Positions 23,022 to 30,364 of a DNA stretch of 30,364 nucleotides are shown piece by piece (within the stretch, counting starts at the first letter, position 1; the number at the start of each line of letters is the position of its first letter). This DNA comes from Lachnospiraceae bacterium. GTDB lineage: Bacteria; Bacillota; Clostridia; Lachnospirales; Lachnospiraceae. The notes under the pieces are model-generated. The model was given only the letters and a program-made list of their open reading frames with translations. It had not been told where the DNA came from and made no database searches. The stretch spans positions 1 through 30,364 of the forward strand of contig VSNE01000478.1 of NCBI GenBank assembly GCA_009774155.1, in the 5' to 3' direction. The position numbers and the translations under genes are program-made.

Positions 23022-23079
23022 AAAAACCCCGCAGCAGGCTGACGGGGCATCAAACTTGCAGCGCAGCAGAGCTGCGGGG
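23022..23079 (-). terminator. Terminator downstream of galK
   Basis: On the - strand CCCCGCAGC (complement of 23071-23079) pairs with GCTGCGGGG (complement of 23027-23035), followed by TTTTT (23022-23026). The 35-base loop is long and can hold a second small stem. It ends the galK transcript before the regulator leader. Confidence 0.65.
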
Positions 23080-23145
23080 TATTTGACCCCCGCGGCATTC
23101 GTCAAATGGATGCTTTGCATCCGCTTGACTCATTGCCCGCAGGAA
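23076..23145. repeat. Hairpin-rich intergenic element (REP/BIME-like)
   Basis: After the galK stop, several nested palindromes follow each other. GGGGT (23076-23080) pairs with ACCCC (23086-23090). GTCAAATGGATGC (23101-23113) pairs with GCATCCGCTTGAC (23117-23129) around a TTT loop with two imperfect pairs. An outer imperfect stem joins CGCGGCATT (23091-23099) with ATTGCCCGCAGG (23132-23143). The dense symmetry resembles dispersed intergenic repeats. Confidence 0.5.
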
Positions 23146-23158
23146 TAAAAAAACGGGG

Positions 23159-24325
23159 CTACAAAATTGCAGCTCCGTTTCCGGTTTCCACTACATAGAA
23201 CTCTGCCTTAAGCCCTGTCCTTTTTTCATAATTTCTTCCCACTCTGTCTATAAATTCACTCACCGCACTGTCTTCCACAATACTGATGGTACAGCCGCCG
23301 AATCCTGCCCCCATCATCCTGGAACCAACGACTCCCTCTATATTCCATGCCTCTTCCACCAGGATATCCAGTTCCTTACAGGACACTTCGTAATCTTCTT
23401 TTAAGGACAGGTGAGAAGCATTCATAAACTGCCCGAATTCCCATATATCCCCGCGCTCCAATGCCTGTGCCGCCTGAATCGTCCTCTGATTCTCCGTCAC
23501 CGCATGACGCGCCCTGCGGATGCGGACCGGGCTCTTGATCATCTCCTGGACCTCCTCAAACACTTCCGCTGTCAGTTCACTCAGATTACGGATAGAGATA
23601 ACCGTCTGAAGCTCTTTTAATGCCTCCTCGCACTGAGCGCGGCGGTCGCGGTACCGTTCATCCACAAAATCCCGATCCTTTTTGCTGTTTGTGATAATCA
23701 TTTTTTCATGTACAAGCTGGAGAGGCGCATATACATAAGAAAGATTACTCGTATCCAGGAGAATCGCATGATCCTTTTTCCCGAATGCAATGGCAAATGG
23801 GTCCATAATTCCGCACTTCATCCCCATATACTCATTTTCCGCCAACTGTCCAAAAAGCGCAATCTCAGCCATACTGATATCCGAAAGCCCCGCCATGTCT
23901 TTAAGAATCAGCCCTGTTACCACTTCAAGAGACGCCGAAGAGCCGATTCCAAGCCCTTTTGGTATATCTCCATAGTACAGAAGATCAAGGCCGCACGAAA
24001 TCTGACAGCCCTTCTGAAGAAATGTCTGAATCACCCCTTTGGGGTAATTTCCCCATCCGTCCTTACGCCGATATGCCAGATCCTCCAGACAGGCCGTGAC
24101 CATTCCCTGGTCAGGATCGTTCAGCGAGTAAAAATGGAGGACAGAATCCTCCCTTCTCCTTGCGGCTGCATATGTTCCTATTGTAATTGCGCAGGGAAAC
24201 ACATGTCCGCCGTTATAATCGGTATGCTCACCGATCAAATTCACTCTTCCAGGAGCAAAGTAGACATTTACCCCGTCTCCTTCTCCATAGATTTCCAGAA
24301 ATTTGTCCACCAATTGCTGTTTCAT
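23159..24325 (-). CDS. galK: Galactokinase
   Basis: ATG 24325 (388 residues, usual length) is preferred over an ATG 19 codons upstream, which would lie close to the predicted transcription start. GHMP kinase motifs: GRVNLIGEHTDYN at 26-38 (galactokinase signature), PKGLGIGSSASLE at 122-134 (ATP-binding motif 2), CGIMDPF with catalytic Asp175, and GSRMMGAGFGGCTIS near the C-terminus (motif 3). It phosphorylates alpha-galactose at C1 in the Leloir pathway. No galT or galE gene is adjacent, so it stands alone. It has its own promoter divergent from uppP and a terminator downstream. Substrate range among GHMP sugar kinases cannot be proven from sequence alone, but galactose is by far the best reading. 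Confidence 0.9.
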   Translation of the reverse strand: MKQQLVDKFLEIYGEGDGVNVYFAPGRVNLIGEHTDYNGGHVFPCAITIGTYAAARRREDSVLHFYSLNDPDQGMVTACLEDLAYRRKDGWGNYPKGVIQTFLQKGCQISCGLDLLYYGDIPKGLGIGSSASLEVVTGLILKDMAGLSDISMAEIALFGQLAENEYMGMKCGIMDPFAIAFGKKDHAILLDTSNLSYVYAPLQLVHEKMIITNSKKDRDFVDERYRDRRAQCEEALKELQTVISIRNLSELTAEVFEEVQEMIKSPVRIRRARHAVTENQRTIQAAQALERGDIWEFGQFMNASHLSLKEDYEVSCKELDILVEEAWNIEGVVGSRMMGAGFGGCTISIVEDSAVSEFIDRVGRNYEKRTGLKAEFYVVETGNGAAIL

Positions 24326-24370
24326 AGCTTTCTCCCTCACAGATTTCCGAAACCAATACGGTTTTGAAGT

Positions 24371-24399
24371 ATCATAGCACATTTTGTCGTTTTTGTTAA
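24371..24399 (-). promoter_or_regulatory. galK promoter
   Basis: On the - strand TTAACA (24394-24399), 17-base spacer, TATGAT (24371-24376), with TGC directly before the -10 (extended -10). The start would fall about 40 bases before the galK ATG. Confidence 0.7.
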
Positions 24400-24414
24400 G
24401 TAATTGTTCATAGA

Positions 24415-24443
24415 TTGACTTTTCTACTCCACATGGTTACAAT
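24415..24443 (+). promoter_or_regulatory. uppP promoter
   Basis: TTGACT (24415-24420), 17-base spacer, TACAAT (24438-24443), 34 bases before the uppP start codon. The -35 hexamers of the galK and uppP promoters lie back to back 15 bases apart. Confidence 0.7.
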
Positions 24444-24477
24444 GAAACAAAACATTTTTAATAAGGAGTATTTACAC

Positions 24478-25296
24478 ATGCTGGAATTTCTAAAAGTTAT
24501 TTTAATTGGTATTGTAGAAGGCATTACGGAATGGCTGCCTATCTCCAGTACCGGACATATGATCCTTCTGGAGGAATTCGTCCGTCTGAATGTATCGGAA
24601 GAATTTCTGGAGATGTTCAATGTGGTCATTCAGCTTGGCGCTATCCTGGCTGTCGTAGTCCTGTTTTTTCCAAAACTGTGGCCTTTTTGCTCACCCCAGA
24701 AGGGCTGGATTAAAAAGGAAACGTGGACGCTTTGGTTCAAGGTTCTTGTGGCAGTTCTTCCGGCAGCCGCTATCGGCATTCCTTTTGATGATACTCTGGA
24801 TGCCCTGTTTTACAACTACCAGACAGTAGCCGTCACTCTGATTATTTACGGTATTCTTTTCATTATTGTAGAAGACTATAATAAAAAGAGAAGGCCTCGC
24901 GTAACATCCTTTGAAGATCTGACCTGGTCTATGGCCGTCTTTATCGGCGTTTTTCAGGTGCTTGCACTGATTCCCGGCACCTCCCGTTCCGGAGCCACAA
25001 TCCTTGGAGCCGTACTTTTAGGCGCTTCCCGTTATATCGCTGCTGAATTCAGTTTCTTCCTGGCCATTCCTGTCATGTTCGGGGCCAGCCTTTTAAAGCT
25101 TGTAAAATTCGGATTTGCGTTTAGCGGTTCAGAGCTTGCAATCCTTCTGGCCGGTATGGCGACTGCCTTTTTCGTATCCATTCTGGCTATCAAGTTCCTG
25201 ATGGGCTACATTAAGAAAAATGACTTCAAATCCTTTGGCTATTACCGTATCATACTCGGTATCCTTGTACTTGTTTACTTTATATTTATAAAATAA
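24478..25296 (+). CDS. uppP: Undecaprenyl-diphosphatase (UppP/BacA family)
   Basis: ATG 24478 lies 9 bases after AAGGAG (24463-24468) and gives 272 residues; upstream in-frame codons lie in the promoter. Signature motifs are present: EGITEWLPISSTGH at 14-27 and PGTSRSG at 166-172, which together form the active site facing the periplasmic side. About seven to eight hydrophobic helices are visible. The enzyme recycles undecaprenyl pyrophosphate to the monophosphate carrier for peptidoglycan and other wall polymers, and confers bacitracin tolerance when abundant. It appears to be a single-gene unit; the gap to the next gene is 70 bases. Confidence 0.95.
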   Translation: MLEFLKVILIGIVEGITEWLPISSTGHMILLEEFVRLNVSEEFLEMFNVVIQLGAILAVVVLFFPKLWPFCSPQKGWIKKETWTLWFKVLVAVLPAAAIGIPFDDTLDALFYNYQTVAVTLIIYGILFIIVEDYNKKRRPRVTSFEDLTWSMAVFIGVFQVLALIPGTSRSGATILGAVLLGASRYIAAEFSFFLAIPVMFGASLLKLVKFGFAFSGSELAILLAGMATAFFVSILAIKFLMGYIKKNDFKSFGYYRIILGILVLVYFIFIK

Positions 25297-25366
25297 TGCT
25301 CAGCGCATTACAAAAGCGTCAGACGTGCGCCGTCACATCATACATCAGAGGAGGAGGGCTATTTTC

Positions 25367-26677
25367 ATGTACAAAGAAGTTGCAAAATTAATCCTGTACC
25401 GCAGTCTTGGCGAGGACAGCATTTTGTTAAAGCTGTCCGGGATTTTTGAAGATTTTGAGCTGAAACGGGCCAGCAATGCGCAGCTCACCACGAGAATTTA
25501 TGAACAAATGAAAGCGCTGCTGGATCTGGCGACTCAATATGGTTTTGACAAAAATCTGTGGCACAACTATCTGACCTTCATTCTGCTGACCAACGAAAAC
25601 TCTTTCAGCATCACCAGCGAGAAGGTAGGAGCCAATAATGGAACGGTAAACCATTTTGCCAAGGGAGATTTTAATATCTTTAAAAAGCTGTTTGACTTTA
25701 ATTTCGCCCCCATTGAAAACGAATTAGGTATTGACTGCTTTACTACTGTCTGCAATTATCATTCTATCCAGAAAAGAGAACGAATGTACAATAAAAATGT
25801 CAGTGAGAAGGTTCAGGCAGTCAGTGAACAAATAGAACAGGCGGCAGACGCTGATGAGATTTTCCGGATTGTGACGGACTTCTATGCCTCTTACGGCGTC
25901 GGTATGTTCGGCCTGAACCGGGCCTTCCGCATCAAGCACCTGGAGGACGGCGTGGAATTTCTGCCGATCAACAATACTGATCGGGTCGTATTGGATGATT
26001 TGATTGGATATGAGCTTCAGAAAAAAAAGCTGGTTGACAATACAGAAGCCTTCATCAAAGGGCTCCCCTGCAACAATGTGCTTCTCTGCGGAGATGCAGG
26101 CACCGGCAAATCCACCAGCATCAAAGCGCTTTTAAATGAATACTACGACCAGGGCCTGCGTATGATTGAGATCTACAAGCATCAGTTCCGGGATCTGTCA
26201 GGCATCATTGCCCAGGTCAAAAACCGGAACTACCGGTTTATTATCTATATGGATGATTTATCTTTTGAGGAATTCGAGATTGAATACAAATATCTCAAAG
26301 CAGTCATTGAAGGCGGTATGGAAACCAGACCGGACAATGTGCTGATCTATGCCACCTCCAACCGCCGGCATCTGATCAAAGAAACCTGGAATGACCGGGA
26401 TGATATGCAGATCGACAACGGTATGCACCGTTCGGATACGATGCAGGAAAAACTGTCCCTGGTTGCCCGCTTCGGCGTGACGATCTACTACGGCAAGCCC
26501 TCTCCAAAAGAATACCTCACTATTGTCAGAGAGCTGCGCAGACGTTACCCGTCCATCACCTGCACGGATGAGGAGCTGTGTGCGGAGGCAAACAAATGGG
26601 AATTAAGCCACGGAGGAATCTCCGGCAGAACGGCGCAGCAGTTTATCAACTATATGGCCGGACAGTTAAGCGGCTGA
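25367..26677 (+). CDS. DUF815-family AAA+ ATP-binding protein
   Basis: ATG 25367 has GAGGAGG in front (25350-25356), 436 residues. The C-terminal half is an AAA+ domain: CGDAGTGKSTS Walker A at 241-251, FIIYMDDLSF Walker B at 291-300, sensor region IYATSNRRHLI near 331-341, and a conserved SLVARFGVTIYYGKPS segment. The N-terminal ~200 residues are helical and specific to the family. DUF815 proteins are found in many bacteria; their client is not known. It has no membrane segment, so it is cytosolic. Separated from uppP by 70 bases without a clear terminator, so cotranscription is possible. Confidence 0.85.
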   Translation: MYKEVAKLILYRSLGEDSILLKLSGIFEDFELKRASNAQLTTRIYEQMKALLDLATQYGFDKNLWHNYLTFILLTNENSFSITSEKVGANNGTVNHFAKGDFNIFKKLFDFNFAPIENELGIDCFTTVCNYHSIQKRERMYNKNVSEKVQAVSEQIEQAADADEIFRIVTDFYASYGVGMFGLNRAFRIKHLEDGVEFLPINNTDRVVLDDLIGYELQKKKLVDNTEAFIKGLPCNNVLLCGDAGTGKSTSIKALLNEYYDQGLRMIEIYKHQFRDLSGIIAQVKNRNYRFIIYMDDLSFEEFEIEYKYLKAVIEGGMETRPDNVLIYATSNRRHLIKETWNDRDDMQIDNGMHRSDTMQEKLSLVARFGVTIYYGKPSPKEYLTIVRELRRRYPSITCTDEELCAEANKWELSHGGISGRTAQQFINYMAGQLSG

Positions 26678-26702
26678 TATCTGTCATATAATTAATATTT
26701 AC

Positions 26703-26736
26703 ACGGGCGGCTCCGCTTCATAAGGGAGCCGCCCGT
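26703..26736. terminator. Bidirectional terminator between the ATPase and symporter genes
   Basis: A 12-bp perfect stem joins ACGGGCGGCTCC (26703-26714) with GGAGCCGCCCGT (26725-26736), with TTT following on the + side and an AT-rich stretch on the other. It lies between two convergent genes. Confidence 0.8.
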
Positions 26737-26752
26737 TTCCGGATCAAAACAC

Positions 26753-28141
26753 CTATTCTTCTTTTCTCTGATACTCCTTCACCAGCTTCACTACAGTCCC
26801 CGACAGCAGGAACAATGCAATCAGGTTCGGTATTGCCATCAGCCCGTTAAAGGTTTCCGCAATACTCCACAGCAGCCCCAGATCCATAGTAGCGCCCACC
26901 AGGGCCATCAGAGAATAGATAATCATAAATACCTTGTTGTATTTTATGCCAAATACAAACTCACAGCACCGGGTTCCATACAGCCCCCATCCGATAATTG
27001 TGGAAAATGCAAAACAGCACATGGCAAGAGCTGTAAAAACAGATACCCAGCTTCCGTATACACAGGTAAATCCGCTGATTGTCAGCTCCGCGCCTGCAGC
27101 CGCTCCATAGCCCACTTCCACGCCGCTGCACAGAATAACCAGCGCAGTCAGGGTGCAGATAACAATTGTATCTGCAAATACCTCAAAAATTCCCCAGTAT
27201 CCCTGGCGGACCGCATCTCTCGTATCTGCTGTTGCATGGGCGATGGAGCCTGTGCCAAGACCTGCCTCATTAGAAAAGATACCTCTGGAAACACCCCGTT
27301 TCATACTCGCAAACATGCTCCCAATCAGTCCTCCGGTAAAAGCCGCAGGCGAGAAGGCGCTTTTCACAATCACCGCAAGCACGCCCGGAACCCTGCCGGC
27401 ATTCAGCGCCAGGACTCCCGCTGCCAGAGCCACATAGAGAACCGCCATAAAAGGTACCAGCCGCTCTGTGACCAGTCCGATTCTGCGGATGCCTCCTACC
27501 AGCACCAGAAGAACCACAATCGTTATCAGAATGCCTAATATCAGATTTACCGTACGGGTCATATCCGGACTGATTATTCCGTAGCTCAGAAGCGCCGAAT
27601 CCACTGCCGCCGTAATCGTATTTACCTGGGTCGCATTGCCGGTGCCGAATACGGTCAGAATCCCAAGTATGGAGTAAATAACCGCCAGCCACATAAACTG
27701 AGGGCCAAGCCCGTTCTTAATATAATACATGGGGCCTCCCACATAGTCGCCTTTCTCATTTTTCTCACGAAAATGAACAGCCAGCGTTACTTCAGAAAAT
27801 TTGGTGCACATACCGAGAAACGCAGACACCCACATCCAGAACACGGCGCCCGGTCCGCCGATGGCGATAGCGCCTGCCACCCCGGCAATATTACCTGTGC
27901 CCACTGTAGCCGCCAGCGCCGTACATACGGCCTGGAACGGGGTCATAGCTCCTTCCTCCGCTTCCTTTTTATGGAACATACGTCCGATTGTCGCTTTTAA
28001 CATATAGGGAAATTCCCGGATTTGCAGAAATCCTGTCCGGACACTCAGCAGAAGTCCTACTCCGATAATACAGATCATAGCAGGAACACCCCAGACAAAG
28101 TTATTCACTGCCGAATTTATCTTTTCTATTATTTCCAACAT
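26753..28141 (-). CDS. Sodium:alanine/glycine symporter (AgcS family)
   Basis: This 462-residue membrane protein has about ten to eleven hydrophobic helices. Family landmarks: an N-terminal VWGVPAMICIIGVGLLLSVRTGFLQIREF segment, TVGTGNIAGVAGAIAIGGPGAVFWMW near 94-119 (the AGCS signature involved in substrate and sodium binding), GISRGIFSNEAGLGTGS-type sequence near 280-300 and a final cytosolic KLVKEYQRKEE. It imports alanine or glycine driven by sodium. ATG 28141 follows GGGAGGGCG. A promoter is seen upstream. The gene converges with the ATPase gene on a shared terminator. Which amino acid is preferred cannot be told. Confidence 0.92.
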   Translation of the reverse strand: MLEIIEKINSAVNNFVWGVPAMICIIGVGLLLSVRTGFLQIREFPYMLKATIGRMFHKKEAEEGAMTPFQAVCTALAATVGTGNIAGVAGAIAIGGPGAVFWMWVSAFLGMCTKFSEVTLAVHFREKNEKGDYVGGPMYYIKNGLGPQFMWLAVIYSILGILTVFGTGNATQVNTITAAVDSALLSYGIISPDMTRTVNLILGILITIVVLLVLVGGIRRIGLVTERLVPFMAVLYVALAAGVLALNAGRVPGVLAVIVKSAFSPAAFTGGLIGSMFASMKRGVSRGIFSNEAGLGTGSIAHATADTRDAVRQGYWGIFEVFADTIVICTLTALVILCSGVEVGYGAAAGAELTISGFTCVYGSWVSVFTALAMCCFAFSTIIGWGLYGTRCCEFVFGIKYNKVFMIIYSLMALVGATMDLGLLWSIAETFNGLMAIPNLIALFLLSGTVVKLVKEYQRKEE

Positions 28142-28175
28142 ATTACGCCCTCCCTCACAGCACGAATTTCCTGTT

Positions 28176-28205
28176 ATTGTATCATACTGTCGAGAAAGGG
28201 CGCAA
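28176..28205 (-). promoter_or_regulatory. Likely symporter promoter
   Basis: On the - strand TTGCGC (28200-28205), 18-base spacer, TACAAT (28176-28181), about 30 bases before the start codon. The rest of 28142-28223 shows no terminator for the upstream aminotransferase gene. Confidence 0.45.
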
Positions 28206-28223
28206 TAAAATTTACGGTTTTTC

Positions 28224-29504
28224 TTACTTATTCAATAATTTTTCCACGCTTACCAGCTTCACGCACAGCACAAACAATTCTGCCGTCACCTTCAGCTCTT
28301 CCAGAGTGGGATAGGATGGCGCAATACGGATATTGCTGTCATGGGGATCTTTTTTATATGGATAGGTTGCGCCTGCTCCGGTCAGAGTCACTCCCGCTTC
28401 CCTGCACTTTGCAACGATCTCCTTCGCACAGCCTTCCATAGAATCAAAGGAGATAAAGTATCCTCCCAGAGGCTTTGTCCAGGTTCCGATGCCAAGCCCT
28501 CCCAGCTCTCTCTCCAGTGTATCCAGCACCAGCTCAAACTTAGGCCGCATGATAGCCGCATGCTTTCTCATATGCTCCCTGATTCCGTCTAAGTCTTTAA
28601 AATAGAGAACATGACGGAGCTGATTGATCTTGTCATGGCTGATAATCTGAATCGTCATGGAATGTTTTACCCATTCCAGATTGCCCAGGGACGCGGCAAT
28701 ACAGCTGATGCCCGCTCCTGCAAAACTGATCTTGGATGTGGAGGCAAACTCCAGCACCATGTCCTCTTTACCGTTGGCTCTGCACATGGACAATATATCC
28801 GGAAGAGTATCCTGTCTGTCGTCGTACAGATGATGCACACAGTACGCATTGTCCCAATAAATACGGAAATCCTCGGCGGCCGGATTTAAGTCCGCAATCC
28901 TTCTGCAGACTTCATCGGAATAAGTAATGCCAAGAGGATTCGTATACATCGGCACGCACCAGATTCCTTTCACCGCAGGGTCCTTTATACATTCCTCCAC
29001 CATATCCATGTCCGGACCTTCCTCATTCATCGGGATTGGGATCATCTCAATGCCAAAATGCTCGGTAATTGCAAAATGACGGTCATAACCGGGCACCGGA
29101 CATAAAAATTTCACCTTATCCAGCCTGCACCATGGAGTGCTTCCCATTACGCCATGTGTTACAGAACGGGAAACCGTATCATACATAACGCTTAAGCTGG
29201 CTGTTCCGAATACGATGACATGCTCAGGGTCCACACCGAGCATCTCCCCAAGCAGTCTGCGCGCTCCCCAGATGCCTTCCAGATTGCCGTAGTTTCTCAC
29301 ATCCACGCCTTTCTCATCGTGCATGTCAAAATCCCTGTTGAAAATATCCATCATCGGCATCGTCATATCCAGCTGTTCGGAAGCAGGCTTTCCTCTGGAC
29401 ATGTCAAGCTTCAGTCCTTTTCCTCTGGCATCCTCATACTGTTTTTCCAGTTCCTGTTTTAAGGCAAGCAGCTCCTCTTTTTCAAGTTCACAATATGGTG
29501 TCAT
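28224..29504 (-). CDS. Class I/II aminotransferase (Asp-aminotransferase-like, PF12897 type)
   Basis: This 426-residue PLP enzyme has the sequence style of the Asp_aminotransf (PF12897) group, not classical AspC: LDMSRGKPASEQLDM near 33-47, NYGNLEGIWGARRLLGEMLGV at 71-91, CVPMYTNPLGITY around 183-195, DNAY at 218-221 with the pyridine-nitrogen Asp, and STSKISFAGAG with PLP Lys258. The C-terminal PLGGYFISFD and RIAPSYP motifs hold the carboxylate-binding Arg. It should transfer amino groups between amino acids and 2-oxoglutarate; exact substrate is not readable. ATG 29504 has GAGGAGG upstream. It lies after the HD gene but behind that gene's terminator. Confidence 0.87.
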   Translation of the reverse strand: MTPYCELEKEELLALKQELEKQYEDARGKGLKLDMSRGKPASEQLDMTMPMMDIFNRDFDMHDEKGVDVRNYGNLEGIWGARRLLGEMLGVDPEHVIVFGTASLSVMYDTVSRSVTHGVMGSTPWCRLDKVKFLCPVPGYDRHFAITEHFGIEMIPIPMNEEGPDMDMVEECIKDPAVKGIWCVPMYTNPLGITYSDEVCRRIADLNPAAEDFRIYWDNAYCVHHLYDDRQDTLPDILSMCRANGKEDMVLEFASTSKISFAGAGISCIAASLGNLEWVKHSMTIQIISHDKINQLRHVLYFKDLDGIREHMRKHAAIMRPKFELVLDTLERELGGLGIGTWTKPLGGYFISFDSMEGCAKEIVAKCREAGVTLTGAGATYPYKKDPHDSNIRIAPSYPTLEELKVTAELFVLCVKLVSVEKLLNK

Positions 29505-29550
29505 CTTATGTCCTCCTCTATTCTATTCATTGGCCGTTACCCGGCCGGAA

Positions 29551-29582
29551 AATAAGGGACTGTACCGAAATACAGCCCCCTT
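29551..29582 (-). terminator. Terminator of the HD-domain gene
   Basis: On the - strand AAGGGGGCTGTA and TACAGTCCCTT form an imperfect stem around a TTTCGG loop, followed by ATTTT. It ends 4 bases past the HD gene stop. Confidence 0.7.
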
Positions 29583-29586
29583 ACTA

Positions 29587-30213
29587 TCAACTTTCTCCAA
29601 ATACCTTCTTTACCAGCCGATCATATTCCTTCCATGCCGGATAGTCTGAAAGCTCCTGCAGCGCCTCTGCAATCTGCCGGTACATCCAGCCGTGCATTGC
29701 CTTGTCCTTCTGGTGAAAACGCTCCCACAGCCTGTCTCCCAGAACTTCCACGTCCCGGGCAATTGAACGAAGATTGGAAAGCTTGTCCGCCAAAGCCAGC
29801 ATCTTGGCTTCTCTGTCCGCCTGCCTTTTCAGAAAATCAATAGTCTCCTGCTTGCGCAGCACCCAGGTATTTTCCGGAGGAAGATAGCTCCTTTTGTCCT
29901 CCGACTCGCCGCCTACATAACAGGCAATGCGATCGCCAAAATACTCCCGAAGCTCCGAAATCGTCACCTCTGTATCCTCAACCACATCATGAAGCACTGC
30001 TGCCGCAATCAGCTCCTGATCATCTGTCATCTCCGCCATAATCGCCGCCGCTTCCACTGGATGAGCCAGATACGGAATCCTATTTCCCTTCCGGGTAGTT
30101 CCCCGGTGCGCCACCGCCGCGAAAACAGCGGCCTGCTCAAAGAGCGGCAGACCCTCTGTGGACAGCATACGCTTCAGTTCCTCCGACATCTTATTTGTCA
30201 TTTTGCCAAGCAC
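29587..30213 (-). CDS. HD-domain protein, MESH1-like (small alarmone hydrolase type)
   Basis: This 208-residue protein is the stand-alone hydrolase part of RelA/SpoT-type enzymes: AHRGTTRKGNRIPYLAHPVEAAAI with H36 and H51, AAAVLHDVVEDTEVT with the metal-binding HD at 75-76 and the ED pair at 79-80, and LALADKLSNLRSI, whose Asp is the last metal ligand. There is no synthetase, TGS or ACT domain. MESH1-type proteins remove the 3' diphosphate of (p)ppGpp or act on NADPH. GTG 30213 has AAGGGG 6 bases before it; ATG 30201 or 30189 are alternatives. The promoter is clear. Whether it truly acts on (p)ppGpp is inference from family. Confidence 0.8.
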   Translation of the reverse strand: MLGKMTNKMSEELKRMLSTEGLPLFEQAAVFAAVAHRGTTRKGNRIPYLAHPVEAAAIMAEMTDDQELIAAAVLHDVVEDTEVTISELREYFGDRIACYVGGESEDKRSYLPPENTWVLRKQETIDFLKRQADREAKMLALADKLSNLRSIARDVEVLGDRLWERFHQKDKAMHGWMYRQIAEALQELSDYPAWKEYDRLVKKVFGES

Positions 30214-30247
30214 CCGTTACCCCTTAAAAAACCCCATTTTCGTACAG

Positions 30248-30276
30248 AGTATATCACAGGCGCCCGGAAATGGCAA
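30248..30276 (-). promoter_or_regulatory. Promoter of the HD-domain gene
   Basis: On the - strand TTGCCA (30271-30276), 17-base spacer, TATACT (30248-30253), about 35 bases before the GTG start. Confidence 0.65.
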
Positions 30277-30304
30277 CTACCATTTTCCTTGGGTTTCCGC
30301 AGTT

Positions 30305-30345
30305 TTATCCACAGAACCGCCAACCCGGGGAATTGCTTATACACA
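30305..30345 (+). other. Two DnaA-box matches
   Basis: TTATCCACA at 30305-30313 is a perfect DnaA box, and TTATACACA at 30337-30345 fits the TTATNCACA consensus. Both have the same orientation, with starts 32 bases apart, just upstream of the HD gene promoter. The remaining bases to the window edge hold no gene. Confidence 0.5.
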
Positions 30346-30364
30346 ACTTTCAAAAAATAGCTAA

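Noticed and set aside
1..30364. CRISPR array
   Set aside because: No regularly spaced identical repeats with unique spacers; the repeats seen are in-frame protein repeats, operators or the DGR pair.

Overview
The window joins two kinds of DNA. Positions 1 to about 17,900 are the right-hand part of a prophage with a contractile (P2/Mu-like) tail. The remainder, about 17,940 to 30,364, is host chromosome. The host genes (DUF4250 beside clpB with a CIRCE element, galK, uppP, a DUF815-type ATPase, an AgcS symporter, a class I/II aminotransferase and a MESH1-like HD protein) and their strong AGGAGG-type ribosome sites suggest a gut Clostridia/Lachnospiraceae genome. This assignment rests on gene style, not on a database match. 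The phage DNA is visibly more GC-rich than the host DNA, and the change falls sharply just after an IS30-like transposase gene.

The phage late operon is all on the + strand and tightly packed. It runs: tape measure (cut by the left edge), gpX, gpD, spike, gpU-like/SH3 protein, gp25/gpW, gpJ, gpI with a Cys-rich repeat tail, and three small unrecognised proteins. Next comes a complete diversity-generating retroelement (DGR): an FGE/C-type-lectin target with a variable repeat (VR), an Avd-like accessory gene, a template repeat (TR) and a DGR reverse transcriptase. The operon ends with two small membrane proteins, a modular endolysin, a holin-like protein and a terminator. VR and TR are 115 bp each and differ at 14 positions, 13 of which are adenines in TR. 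This is the signature of adenine-specific mutagenic retrohoming and is the main system in the window.

Between the late operon and the host lie a frameshifted membrane-anchored gene on the - strand, two small XRE-type regulators (the second behind a good promoter overlapped by tandem operator-like repeats), and the IS30-family DDE transposase. No tyrosine or serine integrase is visible. The transposase may therefore be the phage's own recombinase, with the prophage right end between 17,893 and 17,942.

Host layout: on the - strand, clpB and a DUF4250 gene form an operon under a sigma-A promoter overlapped by CIRCE, with a two-component system (response regulator then kinase) upstream of it and galK beyond that. 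galK is separated from the regulator by a terminator and a hairpin-rich repeat-like element. galK and uppP are divergent with clear promoters. The DUF815 ATPase gene (+) converges on the symporter gene (-). The aminotransferase and HD genes follow on the - strand. Two DnaA-box matches lie at the right edge.
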